Positions 1 to 6,233 of a stretch of 9,634 nucleotides of DNA are shown piece after piece. The DNA lies in the NCBI GenBank assembly GCA_020859645.1, contig JAJBVU010000014.1, positions 222 through 9,855 of the forward strand, written 5' to 3'. The stretch is from Eubacterium sp. Lineage in GTDB: Bacteria; Bacillota; Clostridia; Lachnospirales; CAG-274. Made by a program: the position numbers and the translations under genes. Below the pieces are notes generated by a model, which searched no databases, was not told where the DNA came from, and saw nothing but the letters and a program-made list of their open reading frames with translations. The first letter of the stretch is position 1. Each line of letters opens with the position of its first letter.

Positions 1-22
1 GTTTTTTTGCGAAATAAAAATA

Positions 23-376
23 TTACTTTTCTTTAGGGTTAAATATAAGGGCTGTCAAAAAAGCAAAAACTATTGCGGCGGTTATGCCGGCGGAGGCGCT
101 TTTAAGCCCTCCCGTAAATGCTCCCGAAAAGCCCTTCATATCCACCTCAGCCTTTACACCCTTAGCCAAAGCATTTCCGAACCCCGGCAGAGGAACCGTT
201 GCTCCCGCTCCGGCGAAATCCACAAGCTTATCATACCACCCCAAGCCGCCCAAAAGACAGCCGCAGACCACAAACAAAACCAAAATTCTGGCTGAGGTCA
301 GCTTTGTTAAATCAATGAGAAGCTGACCCAAAATGCAAATTCCGCCCCCAACCGCAAACGCTTTTATATAATCCAT
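23..376 (-). CDS. spoVAE: SpoVAE (SpoVAEb-type) dipicolinate channel membrane protein
   Basis: Small integral membrane protein of the SpoVA complex in the spore inner membrane, needed for Ca-dipicolinate uptake into the forespore and release at germination. The 117 residues match the family's usual length (about 116). Hydrophobic segments lie near residues 5-22, 30-47 and 93-113. The sequence is visibly paralogous to SpoVAC upstream: both have a GG-I-C-x-x-GQ motif (here 10-18), a LxGLG-[WF]Y motif (42-48) and a GAG-x-x-VP-x-x-GF motif (56-66). The start follows an AGAGGGTGA Shine-Dalgarno, and the gene begins 4 bases after the spoVAD stop, so the two are probably translated together. It ends in TAA, 22 bases from the window edge, so it cannot be seen whether spoVAEa, spoVAF or a terminator follows. 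Confidence 0.93.
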   Translation of the reverse strand: MDYIKAFAVGGGICILGQLLIDLTKLTSARILVLFVVCGCLLGGLGWYDKLVDFAGAGATVPLPGFGNALAKGVKAEVDMKGFSGAFTGGLKSASAGITAAIVFAFLTALIFNPKEK

Positions 377-380
377 AATT

Positions 381-1397
381 TCACCCTCTGCTTTCGATTT
401 TTAAAAGATGACTTATTCCCATAATATTCTGCCCCTGTGAGATGCTTGTTGTGTTCATAAGTGCTCCCGTAGGGGCAAAAAGTATTTTTTTATACTCCCC
501 TGTCAGAAGCTTTTTGTATATGTGAGAGAATACCATAGCGGAACAGGCGCAGCCGCTTCCTCCCGAGTGGGTATCCTGCTTGTCTCTGTCATAAATCATA
601 ATTCCGCAGTCTCTGTGTTTGGCTTTAATGTCACAGCCCTTTTCATAAAGCAGCTCATAAAGCAATTCCGAACCTACATAGCCCAAGTCTCCTGTGAAAA
701 TCCTGTCATAGTCCTCGGCAGCTGTGCCGAAATCCTTAAAGTGGTTTAAAATGACCTCAGCCGCCGCCCCTGCCATAGCAGCCCCCATATTGTTAGCGTC
801 TGTTATGCTTAGGTCGACAATTCTGCCTGTTGTAACAGCTGTTATAACAGGCTCCGAACCATCACCATCCTTTGAAAGAACGGCGGCTCCGGCTCCTGTC
901 ACAGTGGTAGTGGCTGTCTGAGGTCTTTGGCTGCCCAGTTCAAGAGGGAAGCGAAACTGTTTTTCGGCGGTGCAGAAGTGACTTGAAGCACCGCAGAGAA
1001 CATAATCACCCCACCCTCCGTCAATTAAAGCCGCCCCTAATGAAAGGCTTTCCCCAAAGGTGGAACAGGCTCCGTACAAGCCGAAAAAGGGAATATGAAG
1101 CCCCTCGGCGGCGTAGCATGAAGCGGTGGTTTGATTTTGAAGGTCACCGGCTAAAACATAGCTCAGCTTTTTAGGGGTCAGCCTGCCCTTTTCCAGAGCT
1201 GTGTCAAAGGCTTTTTTGAGAAACTTTGCTTCAGCCTTCTCCCAGCTTTTTTCTCCGTAAAGATTATCATTTGTGGTTATGTCAAAGGCTTTTGAAAGAG
1301 GCCCTTCAGCCTCTTTTGTTCCCCCGACGGAGGAAACACTTTTTATATTTATGCCCTCTTTAAATTTAACCGAATAAAGACCTGTTTTTTCTGCCAT
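381..1397 (-). CDS. spoVAD: SpoVAD, dipicolinate-binding thiolase-fold protein
   Basis: Soluble or peripheral subunit of the SpoVA channel. The Bacillus homologue binds dipicolinic acid directly and has a thiolase/ketoacyl-ACP-synthase III fold. The 338 residues equal the usual family length. The active-site-like motif GACSTFGES lies at 109-117 with Cys111 at the position of the KAS-III nucleophile. The thiolase-like glycine segments TVTGAGAAVL (165-174) and HSGGSGCACSA (277-287) are also present. In this family the fold is thought to serve ligand binding rather than condensation; that is family knowledge, not something visible here. A GGTAGG Shine-Dalgarno precedes the ATG and overlaps the spoVAC stop region (TAG at 1406-1408), placing the gene firmly inside the spoVA operon. 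Confidence 0.96.
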   Translation of the reverse strand: MAEKTGLYSVKFKEGINIKSVSSVGGTKEAEGPLSKAFDITTNDNLYGEKSWEKAEAKFLKKAFDTALEKGRLTPKKLSYVLAGDLQNQTTASCYAAEGLHIPFFGLYGACSTFGESLSLGAALIDGGWGDYVLCGASSHFCTAEKQFRFPLELGSQRPQTATTTVTGAGAAVLSKDGDGSEPVITAVTTGRIVDLSITDANNMGAAMAGAAAEVILNHFKDFGTAAEDYDRIFTGDLGYVGSELLYELLYEKGCDIKAKHRDCGIMIYDRDKQDTHSGGSGCACSAMVFSHIYKKLLTGEYKKILFAPTGALMNTTSISQGQNIMGISHLLKIESRG

Positions 1398-1405
1398 AAA
1401 CCTAC

Positions 1406-1858
1406 CTACCTTACAAAATAATAAATTACGCCTACTAAAATCGATGAAAGGGTTCCGTACAGTATAACAGGCCCTGCTACGGTGAAAATTTTTGCTCCGA
1501 GCCCCAAAACAAAGCCCTCTTTTTTAAACTCCACTGCCGGAGCAGTCACGGAATTTGAAAAGCCCGTAATAGGCACGATTGACCCTGCTCCGCAGAACTT
1601 CCCTATTTTGGAGTAAAAGCCCAAGCCCGTCAGCAGTGAAGCAGCGCCTATTAATATAACCGAAACAAGCATATTTCTGCTTTCCGTCACAACCCCGAAG
1701 GTGCTGAAAACATTCATCAAAAACTGCCCTATGCAGCATATTATTCCGCCGCTTACAAATGCCCTTAAACAGTTTTTAAACAAGGGGCTTTTGGGTGAAG
1801 CCGCCTTGACCATTTTTTCATATTCGTCCTTTGACTTCAAAATATCTCTTTTTCCCAT
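1406..1858 (-). CDS. spoVAC: SpoVAC, membrane subunit of the SpoVA channel
   Basis: Integral membrane protein of the spore inner-membrane dipicolinate channel; the Bacillus SpoVAC has been described as mechanosensitive. An upstream in-frame ATG at 1921 would add 21 residues overlapping spoVAB. The ATG at 1858 is chosen because a strong AAAGGAG site (1867-1873 on the plus-strand numbering) sits 8 bases before it and because it gives exactly 150 residues, the usual length. After a charged N-terminus (1-30), hydrophobic segments lie near 31-50, 62-82 and 123-148. The GG-I-C-x-x-GQ (37-45), LTGLGFY (76-82) and GAGSIVPITGF (90-100) motifs are shared with SpoVAE. The gene ends in TAG, which shows that TAG works as an ordinary stop in this genome. 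Confidence 0.95.
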   Translation of the reverse strand: MGKRDILKSKDEYEKMVKAASPKSPLFKNCLRAFVSGGIICCIGQFLMNVFSTFGVVTESRNMLVSVILIGAASLLTGLGFYSKIGKFCGAGSIVPITGFSNSVTAPAVEFKKEGFVLGLGAKIFTVAGPVILYGTLSSILVGVIYYFVR

Positions 1859-1871
1859 ATAGATTGCTCCT

Positions 1872-2303
1872 TTACATATAATAGAACCCCGGTACGAAAT
1901 AATAAAGCAATGAGCCCACAAGCTTTCCGGCGGCTACAGCGCAGATAAACCACCTCATGCCCTGTGTCAGCCTGACACGCCTTGTAAGTATGGGCAGAAT
2001 GTTCAAAACCTCAGCCAAAGACACTGCCAAAGAACCGTAGAAAACACCTATGCAGAAGCTTAAGAAGATTACAACAGTTTTGCCCAGGGGCAGATACCAG
2101 TCGAAATATGTGTCCGTTCCGCCGATTATTCCCCCTAAAATAATTGCTTCCTCATACAGTTTAATATATTTCTGAGTGCCTGTTTTTTGGGCAAGTCTCG
2201 GCACAACCCCTATTATGGCTATAAATGATACCACTGCCCCGGCTACAAACACCCCCGACCCCAAGCCAATAAGAGAAAGAGCCGCCCACTTCAAAGCCCT
2301 CAT
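1872..2303 (-). CDS. spoVAB: SpoVAB stage V sporulation membrane protein
   Basis: Polytopic membrane protein of 143 residues (Bacillus SpoVAB about 141) with hydrophobic segments near 5-35, 72-100 and 117-138. The N-terminus is Gly-rich (GLGSGVFVAGAVVSFI). It lacks any recognisable catalytic motif; assignment rests on length, hydrophobic pattern, sequence character and position between SpoVAA and SpoVAC. The ATG shares one base with the spoVAA stop (TGATG on the minus strand), implying translational coupling. The Shine-Dalgarno of spoVAC overlaps the 3' end of this gene. Its exact contribution to dipicolinate transport is not known from sequence. Confidence 0.9.
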   Translation of the reverse strand: MRALKWAALSLIGLGSGVFVAGAVVSFIAIIGVVPRLAQKTGTQKYIKLYEEAIILGGIIGGTDTYFDWYLPLGKTVVIFLSFCIGVFYGSLAVSLAEVLNILPILTRRVRLTQGMRWFICAVAAGKLVGSLLYYFVPGFYYM

Positions 2304-2917
2304 CAGCTTTCACCTCTTTTTTTGTTAAGGGTGTCGATAAGGTTGTCCGCAACCTCTTTTTCGTAAACAGACATTTCCACCTCAATGGGCGTAGGGTCGT
2401 CCGTAAGCTTTTTTCCCGAAAAGTGATTGAAAAAAACTATAATTCCGGTAGCAAGTCCTATTGAATAGGGCAGATCTATAAGCATGGGGTTTTCTATTTT
2501 TTCATTAAAAAAGATGTAGTAATAGTTTTCGAAAACAGTGGAAATCTGAGCGTCTGAGTGAAAGCTCATTATAGCTGTTGCGGAGCCTGTCAGAAGCACC
2601 ATTGACACGAAAAACACCTTTATCCACAGAGTCGGAGAAGAGCCTTTTTCCGCCTTCGGTGAATATTCTATGACTGTGTCAGTTTCTCCCAGGCTGCTGA
2701 CAGTGTTTCCCGGAAGAGCTGAGTTTATTTTTTCAACAATATCCAAAACAGAGACGAGGTAGTTTTTCTTTTTATCCGAGGTTATTTCCAAAAGACGCAG
2801 ATTTTCAGCCTGTGTTCTTAAAGAGCCCTCCGCAAAAACCTTAGCCACGTCTTTAACTCTCACAACCCCTGCACCGGTTATATTTACCTTTTTTTCCGCC
2901 TTAATATAAATATCCAT
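2303..2917 (-). CDS. spoVAA: SpoVAA stage V sporulation protein
   Basis: First gene of the spoVA cluster, 204 residues (Bacillus SpoVAA about 206). The N-terminal half (1-90) is soluble and resembles the SpoVAA N-terminal domain, with a VRVKDVAKVFAEG segment at 19-31. Two hydrophobic segments follow near 97-119 and 149-167, and the tail is charged. It belongs to the SpoVA machinery for dipicolinate movement, though many clostridia manage with SpoVAC, AD and AE only. The start is supported by an AGGTGAT site just before the ATG. In Bacillus this operon is under sigma-G; I found no convincing sigma-G-type -35/-10 pair in the upstream gap. That gap is instead dominated by a long palindrome. Confidence 0.92.
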   Translation of the reverse strand: MDIYIKAEKKVNITGAGVVRVKDVAKVFAEGSLRTQAENLRLLEITSDKKKNYLVSVLDIVEKINSALPGNTVSSLGETDTVIEYSPKAEKGSSPTLWIKVFFVSMVLLTGSATAIMSFHSDAQISTVFENYYYIFFNEKIENPMLIDLPYSIGLATGIIVFFNHFSGKKLTDDPTPIEVEMSVYEKEVADNLIDTLNKKRGES

Positions 2918-2950
2918 TTAATCACCTAAGAAAAAGATGCTCAATTCAGA

Positions 2951-3080
2951 ATAAAAAATAATTTTAGTGCTAACGTAGGGAAAATCCAGCGGAAAAGCAA
3001 TAAAAAAAGCAACTTTTTTCATTAAGTAAAGCTTTTTTTATGCGTGGAGCGCAGCATTTTCCCGCAAAATTATTTTTTAT
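2951..3080. repeat. Long imperfect palindrome between sigF and spoVAA
   Basis: About 130 bases form one nested inverted repeat. The outer arms 2951-2965 and 3066-3080 are 15-bp perfect complements. A second pair, 2978-2985 with 3056-3063, gives 8 bp (GGGAAAAT/ATTTTCCC). The inner pair 2997-3010 with 3031-3043 gives about 13 bp with one bulged base, around a 20-base loop (3011-3030). Much of it is A/T, so some pairing is low-complexity, but the nested order on one axis is hard to get by chance. It may terminate spoIIA transcription, stabilise or structure the spoVA leader, or be a degenerate miniature element. Confidence 0.65.
3001..3040 (-). terminator. Possible weak terminator after sigF
   Basis: A perfect 10-bp stem (3001-3010 with 3031-3040) ends in seven T residues when read in the sigF direction. 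It lies about 95 bases past the sigF stop and is the core of the larger palindrome. The stem has only two G-C pairs and the loop is 20 bases, so it is not a strong intrinsic terminator. It is symmetric and could act in either direction. Read-through from spoIIA into spoVA cannot be excluded. Confidence 0.35.
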
Positions 3081-3135
3081 TACACTAACTCATCTTTTGA
3101 TAGAGATATTTTTTCTTATTTGCAAAAAAATATTC

Positions 3136-3858
3136 CTATGCATTAAACTTTTCTCTTATGGACTTTAAAATTTTCTTTTCAAGCCTTGAAACCTGAACCT
3201 GAGAAACCCCAATCCGCTTTGAAACCTCAGTTTGGGTCTTGTCCTCATAAAACCTAAGCCGAATAAGCTCTCTGTCTCTTTCGTCAAGACAGCCCAAAGC
3301 CTGTTTTAAAATTATTATACTGTCGATTTTGTCGCTTTCGTCTCTTGCGGCAAGCCTGTCAAGCTTAAAAACAGCCTGTCCGTCGCTTTTGAAGGCTTCG
3401 GCGTCTAAAGACTCAGGCTCTCTTGAGGCTTCCATTGCCATAACAACCTCGTCCTCTCCCACGCCTAATTCCGCCGCAAGCTCCTTTGCGTTTGCTTCTC
3501 TTCCCAGTCTCTTTCTCAGCTCCTCCCCCGTAAAGCGTATTTTCACCGCAAGCTCCTTTATTCCCCTTGACACCTTTATTCTGCCGTCATCTCTTAAAAA
3601 CCGCTTTATTTCACCCATTATCATAGGCACTGCATAGGTCGAAAGCCGAACATCCATATTTAAGTCAAACTTTTTTATGCACTTTATAAGCCCTATTGCT
3701 CCAAGCTGATAGAGATCCTCCGCTTCTGCCCCTCTGCCCGAAAACCTTTTCACAATACTCCAAATAAGCCCGGAATTTTCCCTGACGAGAAAGTCCAAGG
3801 CTTCGCCGTCCCCCTTTTGAGCCTTTGAAATTAACTCCCTGACATTATCCTTATCCAT
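3136..3858 (-). CDS. sigF: RNA polymerase sporulation sigma factor SigF
   Basis: First compartment-specific sigma factor of the forespore, held inactive by SpoIIAB until septation. The 240 residues (Bacillus 255) show sigma-70 regions in order. Region 2 includes EDLYQLGAIGLIKCIKKFD (47-65) and RLSTYAVPMIMGEIKRFLRD (71-90). Region 3 runs about 100-150. Region 4 has the DNA-binding helix IGVSQVQVSRLEKKI (216-230). Identity as sigma-F rather than the close relative sigma-G rests on its place after spoIIAA and spoIIAB. The frame is open upstream to 3918, but the ATG at 3858 is chosen: AGGTGAT lies just before it, the protein then begins like a normal sigma-F N-terminus, and the spoIIAB stop is 4 bases upstream. 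It ends in TAG. Confidence 0.95.
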   Translation of the reverse strand: MDKDNVRELISKAQKGDGEALDFLVRENSGLIWSIVKRFSGRGAEAEDLYQLGAIGLIKCIKKFDLNMDVRLSTYAVPMIMGEIKRFLRDDGRIKVSRGIKELAVKIRFTGEELRKRLGREANAKELAAELGVGEDEVVMAMEASREPESLDAEAFKSDGQAVFKLDRLAARDESDKIDSIIILKQALGCLDERDRELIRLRFYEDKTQTEVSKRIGVSQVQVSRLEKKILKSIREKFNA

Positions 3859-3862
3859 AACA

Positions 3863-4279
3863 TCACCTGAAATTTTTTGACATAAAAACCCTTGTGAATT
3901 TGCCCTTTTCAGACTCAACCCTAAGCTCGTCTGTAAAGGTTTCCATAACCGTAAAGCCTATTCCGGCTCTGTTTTCGGAGGGCTTTGAAGAATAAAGGGG
4001 CGTTCTTGCTTTAACAATGTCCTCAATGCCGATTCCGTAGTCTGTAACGGTTATGTAAACTCTTTCGCTGTCTGCTTCAAGCTCCATTTCGATTTCGCCG
4101 CCCTTCCCCTCATAGCCGTGAACGATTGAGTTTGTGACGGCTTCGGAAACAGCGGTTTTAATATCGTCTAAAAACTCAAGGTCTGAGTTTTTATCCATAA
4201 CGAAAGCCGCCGCCGCCAAACGTGCAAAGCCCTCGTTTTCGGAAAGCGCTGAAAATTTTATAAATGCCCTGTTTTTCAT
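3863..4279 (-). CDS. spoIIAB: Anti-sigma F factor / serine kinase SpoIIAB
   Basis: Binds and inhibits sigma-F and, with ATP, phosphorylates SpoIIAA to inactivate it. The 138 residues (Bacillus 146) form one GHKL/HATPase domain. The N box is EAVTNSIVHGY at 46-56, with Glu46 and Asn50 at the Bacillus positions for the catalytic base and Mg ligand. The G1 box is DYGIGI (80-85). The ATP lid begins around PLYSSKP (94-100), and the G2 box is RAGIGF (104-109). A GGAAAGGAG site precedes the ATG, and the start overlaps the spoIIAA stop as ATGA, typical of coupled production of partner switch proteins. All nucleotide-binding motifs are intact. Confidence 0.96.
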   Translation of the reverse strand: MKNRAFIKFSALSENEGFARLAAAAFVMDKNSDLEFLDDIKTAVSEAVTNSIVHGYEGKGGEIEMELEADSERVYITVTDYGIGIEDIVKARTPLYSSKPSENRAGIGFTVMETFTDELRVESEKGKFTRVFMSKNFR

Positions 4280-4632
4280 CTTTTTTCTCCTTTCCTCTGA
4301 ATTGCGGATATTGCCTCATCTATTGAGGGGTAAACCTCTATAATCTTTAACAGCCCAGATACAGACAAAAGCCTTTTTATGTGGTCGGGAACGTTTACAA
4401 AGCAGGTTTTTCCTCCGGCAAAGAGACTTTGCTTATATCTGCCTAAAATATAGCCTATGCCTGAGCTGTCTATAAATGTGACGCCCTTCAGGTCAAAAAT
4501 AATGCTGCGTGAGTTGCTGAGCTTAAAATGTCTGTCTGTTTCCTGTCTGTGCTTTTCGATGTTGTGGTGGTCTAAGTCGCCGTTTGGGGCAGCTATGAGA
4601 ATGTTGTTGTAACGGCTGAAAATAATATTCAT
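4276..4632 (-). CDS. spoIIAA: Anti-sigma F factor antagonist SpoIIAA
   Basis: STAS-domain partner-switch protein. Unphosphorylated SpoIIAA displaces sigma-F from SpoIIAB; the phosphatase SpoIIE reactivates it in the forespore. The 118 residues match the family length. The phosphoacceptor motif FIDSSGIGYILGRYKQ spans 53-68, and Ser56, the first serine after Asp55, aligns with Bacillus Ser58. A GDLDHH motif at 18-23 is also typical of SpoIIAA. The start has a full AGGAGG site (4639-4644) 6 bases upstream. It is the first gene of the operon, and a sigma-A-like promoter lies directly upstream. Confidence 0.96.
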   Translation of the reverse strand: MNIIFSRYNNILIAAPNGDLDHHNIEKHRQETDRHFKLSNSRSIIFDLKGVTFIDSSGIGYILGRYKQSLFAGGKTCFVNVPDHIKRLLSVSGLLKIIEVYPSIDEAISAIQRKGEKR

Positions 4633-4666
4633 AATAATCCTCCTAATCCAATATTTTCCACCTACT

Positions 4667-4694
4667 ATTATAATTTAATATGACTTTTTTGCAA
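4667..4694 (-). promoter_or_regulatory. Candidate spoIIAA promoter
   Basis: On the minus strand TTGCAA (4694-4689), a 16-base spacer and a perfect TATAAT (4672-4667) form a sigma-A-type promoter. Transcription would start near 4660, about 28 bases before the ATG. Bacillus spoIIA uses sigma-H with Spo0A; I see no AGGANNT/GAAT sigma-H pair here. One match to the Spo0A box pattern TGNCGAA (TGCCGAA, minus strand, 4720-4714) lies about 55 bases upstream of the predicted start, inside the left arm of the GC-rich island. A 7-base match with one free position may be chance. The -10 is part of a symmetric ATTATAAT and could also face the plus strand. Confidence 0.5.
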
Positions 4695-4704
4695 TATGTT
4701 ATAA

Positions 4705-4907
4705 ATCGCAATTTTCGGCAGCATTCAGCCGCAGCCTTTTTGGCGCAGTGTCTGCAAAAACCTGCTTCTGAAGAATATTTTGGGGGAAGCTTTGCCAAAC
4801 GGTCTGTAAGGGAAGCGCCAAAGAATGAGCTGAAAGCCGATCCGGCGGCGTATGCGAAGCATACGTTCAGCGAGTTCTCTGCGGCTGAACCGCTGCCGAA
4901 ATGCGAT
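4705..4907. other. GC-rich dyad-symmetric island: structured RNA or MITE-like element
   Basis: This stretch of about 203 bases is about 53 % GC, while 60 bases before and 130 after are about 25 %. Its ends pair in three blocks: 4705-4710 with 4902-4907 (6 bp), 4713-4722 with 4892-4901 (10 bp), and 4724-4734 with 4879-4889 (11 bp). Only a 2-base bulge and a 1x2 internal loop interrupt them. Inside, TTTGGCGC (4738-4745) can pair with GCGCCAAA (4815-4822). GCTGAA (4829-4834) pairs with TTCAGC (4866-4871), enclosing GCCG/CGGC (4836-4846) and a 7-bp hairpin CGTATGC-GAA-GCATACG (4849-4865). The fold is thus a branched hairpin on a long closing stem. I do not recognise it as tmRNA, SRP RNA or a known riboswitch. 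Orientation is unknown; no terminator separates it from the recA promoter. Confidence 0.7.
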
Positions 4908-4927
4908 GTCATAAGCTTCTCAGCACC

Positions 4928-4956
4928 TTGACTAAAACAATGTTTTATATTATAAT
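4928..4956 (+). promoter_or_regulatory. recA promoter (sigma-A)
   Basis: TTGACT (4928-4933), a 17-base spacer and a perfect TATAAT (4951-4956) make a near-consensus housekeeping promoter. Transcription would start near 4963, giving an untranslated leader of about 89 bases before the recA ATG. It lies 20 bases after the GC-rich island. No GAAC-N4-GTTC LexA operator of the Bacillus/Clostridium type overlaps it. Confidence 0.85.
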
Positions 4957-4989
4957 ACTTTTAATAAATCCGAGATGTAATTGCAGAAA

Positions 4990-5014
4990 ATTATACATAC
5001 AGACGATGTATAAT
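4990..5014 (+). promoter_or_regulatory. Perfect 9-bp inverted repeat in the recA leader
   Basis: ATTATACAT (4990-4998) and ATGTATAAT (5006-5014) are exact reverse complements around a 7-base spacer. The dyad lies at about +28 to +52 of the predicted recA transcript, ahead of the ribosome binding site (AAGGAG, 5039-5044). It could be a protein operator or a small mRNA hairpin. It does not match the known Firmicute LexA site. The right half ends in TATAAT and could also be read as a -10 element, but no -35 is well placed. Confidence 0.5.
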
Positions 5015-5051
5015 GACAGTATAAATAATGATATCAGTAAGGAGAATTGTT

Positions 5052-6233
5052 ATGGCAGAAAAAAAATCAAAAGCTACTCTTGAAGCCAATCTTGAAATGG
5101 GTAAGGAAAAAGCCCTTAAAGCCGCCCTTGTTTCAATAGAAAAAAACTTCGGCAAAGGCGCAGTTATGAAATTAGGTGAAACAGGCAGAAACACAGGCAT
5201 AGAGGTTGTTCCCACAGGGTCATTAAGCTTAGACATAGCCTTAGGCTTAGGGGGTATTCCCAGAGGAAGAATTATTGAAATATACGGCCCCGAATCAGGG
5301 GGCAAAACCACCACAGCCCTTCATATGGTAGCTGAGGTTCAAAAGGCAGGGGGTATTGCCGGCTTCATAGATGCAGAACACGCCCTTGACCCTGTCTATG
5401 CCGCAAAATTAGGCGTTGACATAGACGAGCTTTACGTTTCACAGCCCGACAACGGCGAACAGGCTCTCGAAATCGCCGAAACAATGGTCAGAAGCGGCGC
5501 AATCGACATTATCGTTGTAGACTCCGTTGCGGCGCTTGTTCCTAAGGCTGAAATCGACGGCGAAATGGGCGACTCACATATGGGCTTACAGGCAAGGCTT
5601 ATGTCTCAGGCTTTGAGAAAGCTGACCGGTGTCTGCGCAAAAAGCAACTGTATAGTAATTTTCATAAACCAGCTTCGTGAAAAAATAGGGGTTATGTTCG
5701 GCAACCCGGAAACAACCACCGGCGGCAGAGCCTTGAAGTTCTATTCCTCTATAAGAATTGACATAAGAAAGTCCGACCCCATTAAAAACGGCGGCGAAAT
5801 TATAGGCTACCGCACCAAGGCAAAAATTGTTAAAAACAAGGTTGCTCCTCCCTTTAAGACAGCTGAGTTTGACCTTATGTTCGGCGAGGGCATTTCAAAA
5901 ACAGGTGATATATTAGACCTTGCGGCTGAAGTGGATATTGTTAAAAAGGGCGGCGCATGGTATTCATATAAAGACAGCAAAATCGGTCAGGGCCGTGAAA
6001 ATGCCAAGAAATATTTGGCTGAAAACCCCGAGGTCTGCGATGAAATAGAAAAGGCGGTCAGAGAATATTACGGTCTTACAAACAATACAGATAAGTCCGC
6101 TGACACTGAAATTAAAGAGACTGAAGAAGCAAAGCCCGACAAAAAGACAAAAGCCAAGGCTGCCCCCAAGGAAGAGGACTTAACAGAGGACGTTTTTGAC
6201 GAGGAACAGCTTGCGGAGCTTGACAATCAATGA
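5052..6233 (+). CDS. recA: Recombinase RecA
   Basis: ATP-dependent strand-exchange protein of homologous recombination and coprotease for LexA cleavage. The 393 residues carry the full set of RecA features. Walker A is GPESGGKTT at 79-87, with Gly where many RecAs have the second Ser. The catalytic region is FIDAEHALDP (105-114), and Walker B is IDIIVVDS (151-158). The L1 region follows at EIDGEMGDSHMG (167-178), then INQLREKIGVMFG (205-217) and the L2 start NPETTTGGRALKFY (218-231). The tail is acidic and Lys/Glu-rich, as usual. An ATG 24 bases upstream is in frame, but the start at 5052 has AAGGAG 7 bases before it and yields the normal MAEKK N-terminus. The stop overlaps the recX start by 4 bases (ATGA). 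Confidence 0.98.
   Translation: MAEKKSKATLEANLEMGKEKALKAALVSIEKNFGKGAVMKLGETGRNTGIEVVPTGSLSLDIALGLGGIPRGRIIEIYGPESGGKTTTALHMVAEVQKAGGIAGFIDAEHALDPVYAAKLGVDIDELYVSQPDNGEQALEIAETMVRSGAIDIIVVDSVAALVPKAEIDGEMGDSHMGLQARLMSQALRKLTGVCAKSNCIVIFINQLREKIGVMFGNPETTTGGRALKFYSSIRIDIRKSDPIKNGGEIIGYRTKAKIVKNKVAPPFKTAEFDLMFGEGISKTGDILDLAAEVDIVKKGGAWYSYKDSKIGQGRENAKKYLAENPEVCDEIEKAVREYYGLTNNTDKSADTEIKETEEAKPDKKTKAKAAPKEEDLTEDVFDEEQLAELDNQ

Noticed and set aside
1859..1921. 21-residue N-terminal extension of SpoVAC
   Set aside because: It overlaps spoVAB; AAAGGAG 8 bases before 1858 and the usual 150-residue length support the shorter form.
2918..3135. Sigma-G promoter for spoVAA
   Set aside because: Isolated GCATA- or GAATA-like hexamers occur, but none has a CATNNTA-like -10 at the right distance.
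3859..3918. 20-residue N-terminal extension of SigF
   Set aside because: It overlaps the spoIIAB coding end and has no ribosome binding site; the ATG at 3858 follows AGGTGAT and gives a normal SigF start.
4856..4868. Near match to a LexA box (GAA-G-CATACGTTC)
   Set aside because: One extra base breaks the fixed GAAC-N4-GTTC spacing, it lies 60 bases upstream of the recA -35, and it is explained as part of the island's 7-bp hairpin.
4643..4931. Two overlapping ORFs on opposite strands (4680-4931 plus, 4643-4912 minus) that could be small genes
   Set aside because: Neither has a Shine-Dalgarno site or protein-like composition, and both mainly translate the GC-rich inverted-repeat island; openness follows from its low stop-codon content.
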